Assembly (NCBI GenBank): GCA_020718065.1
Contig: DYDE01000012.1
Span: 1-53,281 of the forward strand
DNA length: 53,281 bases
Direction: 5' to 3'
Origin: Marinifilum sp.
GTDB taxonomy: Bacteria; Bacteroidota; Bacteroidia; Bacteroidales; CG2-30-32-10
Part shown: positions 50,732-53,281 of the stretch, piece by piece
Position numbering within the stretch: the stretch's first letter is position 1
Layout of the letters: the number at the start of each line of letters is the position of its first letter
Program-made: the position numbers and the translations under genes
The notes under the pieces: generated by a model
Seen by the model: the letters and a program-made list of their open reading frames with translations, nothing else
Told to the model about the DNA's origin: nothing
Database searches by the model: none

Positions 50732-50812
50732 AGTTTAGGAAACTTCCGTTCCCTGCCTGCCATGCGCACATGCCAACAGGCGGCAGGCAGGTATCCGTTG
50801 AACTATATGGCC
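50732..50812 (-). pseudogene. Truncated 5'-half duplicate of tRNA-Arg(CCU), interrupted by a palindromic element
   Basis: GGCCATATAGTTCAACGGATA-[40 nt]-GAACGGAAGTTTCCTAAACT matches 40/41 nt of the intact tRNA 5' half once the insert is removed. Confidence 0.92.
50752..50791 (-). repeat. 40-nt palindromic mini-element inserted in tRNA remnant
   Basis: CCTGCCTGCC-gcctgttggcatgtgcgcat-GGCAGGCAGG: perfect 10-bp terminal inverted repeat; absent from the intact tRNA copy. Confidence 0.9.
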
Positions 50813-50817
50813 ATATT

Positions 50818-52920
50818 TTACTTTACCTCGGATCCAGGTATGACATCCTTTATCGGTGATACAAATACCAATTCTCCATTGTGATTTTCGGCCATCAGTA
50901 TCATTCCTTGCGATTGAATGCCTTTTATTTCTTTCGCCTGCAAATTTACTAAAATACTTACTTTCTGCCCAATTATTTTTTCAGGTTCATAATATTCAGC
51001 AATTCCTGAGACAACAGTTCGTTTGTCAATACCTGTATCAATGGTCAATTTAAGTAGTTTTTTTGTTTTAGCTACTTTCTCCGCTGTTAAAATTATTCCA
51101 GTTCTGATATCGAGTTTGGCGAAATCTTCAAATTCAATGTTTTGTTTGGCTGCTTTAACTGTAGCGGCTTTTGTTTCGTTTAAAGCTTTTGAATTGGCTA
51201 ATTTTTTAACCTGAGCTTCAATTGCTGCATCTTCTATTTGTTCAAACAGCAAAGAAGGTTTGTTTAACTGAAAACCTGGTTTAAGAAGATCGATACAACC
51301 TGCATCATTCCAGTTCAGTTCTTTAAAATTTAACATTTTTGCCAGTTTGTCAGCTGTGAAAGGCAGAAAAGGCTGTGCTAATATTGCTAAATTGGCAGTA
51401 ATCTGCAATGATAAATTCATGATGGTCTTAACCCTTGTTTCATCTGTTTTAACAAGCTTCCATGGCTCATTGTCTGCAAGGTATTTATTGCCAAGCCTGG
51501 CTAAATTCATTAACTCTGATAAGGCTTCCCTGAAACGATAACTATTAATGCTACCACTAATTGACTGACGATATTTAGCCATCTCATTAATGATTGTTTT
51601 ATCGTTTTCATTTAATTCAGCTCTTTCGGGAACTATCCCATTATAATATTTGTCAGTTAAGACCAATGTTCTGTTTACAAAATTCCCCAGAATTGCAACC
51701 AGTTCGCTGTTGTTCTTTAGCTGGAAATCCTTCCAGGTAAAGTCGTTGTCCTTTGTTTCCGGCGCATTGGAAGTGAGAACATATCTTAATACATCCTGTT
51801 TGTCAGGAAATTCAAGTAAATATTCGTGCAACCATACTGCCCAGTTGCGCGAAGTTGATATTTTGTCTCCTTCGAGATTTAAAAATTCATTTGCAGGAAC
51901 ATTATCTGGTAAGATGTAGGAACCTTCTGCGTGAAGCATTGTAGGAAAAACAATACAATGAAAAACAATATTATCTTTTCCGATAAAATGGACCAACTTG
52001 GTTTCTTTTTCCCTGCCTGCCACCAATGTACCATCAGCATTCCGGGCAGGTTTCCAATATATTTCCCAGTTTTTTTTCTTTTCTATTGCCCACTCTTTGG
52101 TAGCTGAAATATAGCCAATAGGAGCATCGAACCACACATATAGTACTTTCCCATCAGCTCCTGAAATAGGAACTTTAACACCCCAGTCGAGGTCGCGTGT
52201 AACAGCCCTTGGTTGTAATCCCTGATCTATCCAAGATTTACATTGCCCCAAAACATTTGTTTTCCAATCATCTTTATGACCAATGACTATCCATTCTTTT
52301 AACCAATCGGAATACTGGTCTAAAGGTAAAAACCAATGTTTTGTTTCCTTTAAAACAGGAACATTGCCACTTAAAACAGATTTTGGGTTAATCAAATCTG
52401 TTGCATTCAGAGAAGCACCACACTTTTCGCATTGATCTCCATATGCTTTTTCATTATTGCAATGCGGGCAGGTTCCGGTAATATAACGATCAGCAAGAAA
52501 TTGAGAAGCTTCTACATCATAATATTGTTCAGTTGTTTTTTCAATAAACTTATTGTCATCATACATCTTCTTGAAAAATTCAGAAGCTGTTTCATGATGA
52601 ATTTTTGCAGAAGTACGCGAATAAACGTCAAATGAAATACCGAAATCCTCGAAAGATTTTTTAATAATAGCATGGTATTTGTCAACAATATCTTGTGGAG
52701 ATACGCCTTCTTGTTTTGCTTTAATCGTAATTGGTACACCATGCTCATCTGAACCACCAATAAAAAGGACATCTTCTCCTTTTAATCTCAAATAACGCGC
52801 ATAAATATCTGCAGGAACATATACTCCTGCAAGATGTCCAATATGTACAGGTCCATTGGCATAAGGCAAAGCAGATGTAATCGTATATCTTTTGGGTTTT
52901 GCTATTATATTATTTTCCAT
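50818..52920 (-). CDS. metG: Methionyl-tRNA synthetase
   Basis: 700 aa; [68 protein letters not shown]-terminal tRNA-binding domain [31 protein letters not shown]. Confidence 0.97.
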   Translation of the reverse strand: MENNIIAKPKRYTITSALPYANGPVHIGHLAGVYVPADIYARYLRLKGEDVLFIGGSDEHGVPITIKAKQEGVSPQDIVDKYHAIIKKSFEDFGISFDVYSRTSAKIHHETASEFFKKMYDDNKFIEKTTEQYYDVEASQFLADRYITGTCPHCNNEKAYGDQCEKCGASLNATDLINPKSVLSGNVPVLKETKHWFLPLDQYSDWLKEWIVIGHKDDWKTNVLGQCKSWIDQGLQPRAVTRDLDWGVKVPISGADGKVLYVWFDAPIGYISATKEWAIEKKKNWEIYWKPARNADGTLVAGREKETKLVHFIGKDNIVFHCIVFPTMLHAEGSYILPDNVPANEFLNLEGDKISTSRNWAVWLHEYLLEFPDKQDVLRYVLTSNAPETKDNDFTWKDFQLKNNSELVAILGNFVNRTLVLTDKYYNGIVPERAELNENDKTIINEMAKYRQSISGSINSYRFREALSELMNLARLGNKYLADNEPWKLVKTDETRVKTIMNLSLQITANLAILAQPFLPFTADKLAKMLNFKELNWNDAGCIDLLKPGFQLNKPSLLFEQIEDAAIEAQVKKLANSKALNETKAATVKAAKQNIEFEDFAKLDIRTGIILTAEKVAKTKKLLKLTIDTGIDKRTVVSGIAEYYEPEKIIGQKVSILVNLQAKEIKGIQSQGMILMAENHNGELVFVSPIKDVIPGSEVK
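52012..52050 (-). repeat. 39-nt in-frame palindromic mini-element inside metG (encodes [13 protein letters not shown])
   Basis: CCTGCCCGGAATGCTGATGGTACATTGGTGGCAGGCAGG; ends match the tRNA-remnant element; removal leaves [12 protein letters not shown] in frame. Confidence 0.82.
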
Positions 52921-53213
52921 ATAGGTTAAAACAATTAATTTTTTTAATCAAAATCATTTAAAGTCAAGCTTTTTAAAACGTTGCAAAGATAAAAAATAAT
53001 ATAATTGTTTTATTTATATTTTATCCTTAATGAAATAGCACAAATAACTTGTAAGAGGTATATAATTTATTTATTTTTGATTTTTATATAATTCGTTTAT
53101 TCAAAAAAAATACTATATATAAAATGTTCATTGAAAAATGCAGTTTGGCTTATGCTTTGATATGGATTACATTTGGAAAAAAAATGAAGTTTTTTTAAGG
53201 TATTTTAAATAAG

Positions 53214-53281
53214 ATGAAAAAAGTTATTAACAATGGGTTTGCATGTAACTCTTGTAAAATGAAGGGAAAGCAAATTTTATT
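53214..53281 (+). CDS. Possible start of a gene running off the window (Cys-rich N-terminus, perhaps Crp/Fnr-like)
   Basis: ATG AAA AAA GTT... = MKKVINNGFACNSCKMKGKQIL; open to the window end. Confidence 0.3.
   Translation, partial: MKKVINNGFACNSCKMKGKQIL

Noticed and set aside
50752-50791. Element as a tRNA intron
   Set aside because: The tRNA copy containing it lacks the 3' half and has an acceptor-stem mismatch, while an intact tRNA-Arg lies nearby; insertion is in the D loop, not the anticodon loop.

Overview
A 53.3 kb AT-rich chromosomal segment of Bacteroidetes type (T9SS sorting tail, hydEF-aspartase cluster, DUF3343, Bacteroidetes-style promoter). Most of it is ordinary core genome: pbp2/rodA, aminotransferase, rsmA, mqnD, icd, rarA, hydE/hydF, xdhC, metG. 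Two regions stand out. (1) ~1.87-11.14 kb is a selenium locus on the + strand: tRNA-Sec(UCA), selA, selB, cysteine desulfurase-like gene, yedF, DUF3343, selD, then small TusA/DsrE/TusA-OsmC proteins. It ends with a MetE-like methyltransferase whose ORF is interrupted by one in-frame UGA (10630-10632) followed by a hairpin; I read this as a candidate selenoprotein. (2) At ~50.4-52.05 kb a tiny GIY-YIG nuclease gene sits between an intact tRNA-Arg(CCU) and a duplicated 5' half of that tRNA. The duplicate is interrupted by a 40-nt palindromic mini-element. A related 39-nt element lies in-frame inside metG and encodes [13 protein letters not shown]; both insertions share a GGAWA^GAA context. Other points: a 42-bp tandem array of perfect palindromes, an AmgK-like/RapZ-C fusion next to a MurU-like gene, and a class V aminotransferase with a partial N-terminal duplicate. 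All assignments come from reading the sequence; no database search was run.
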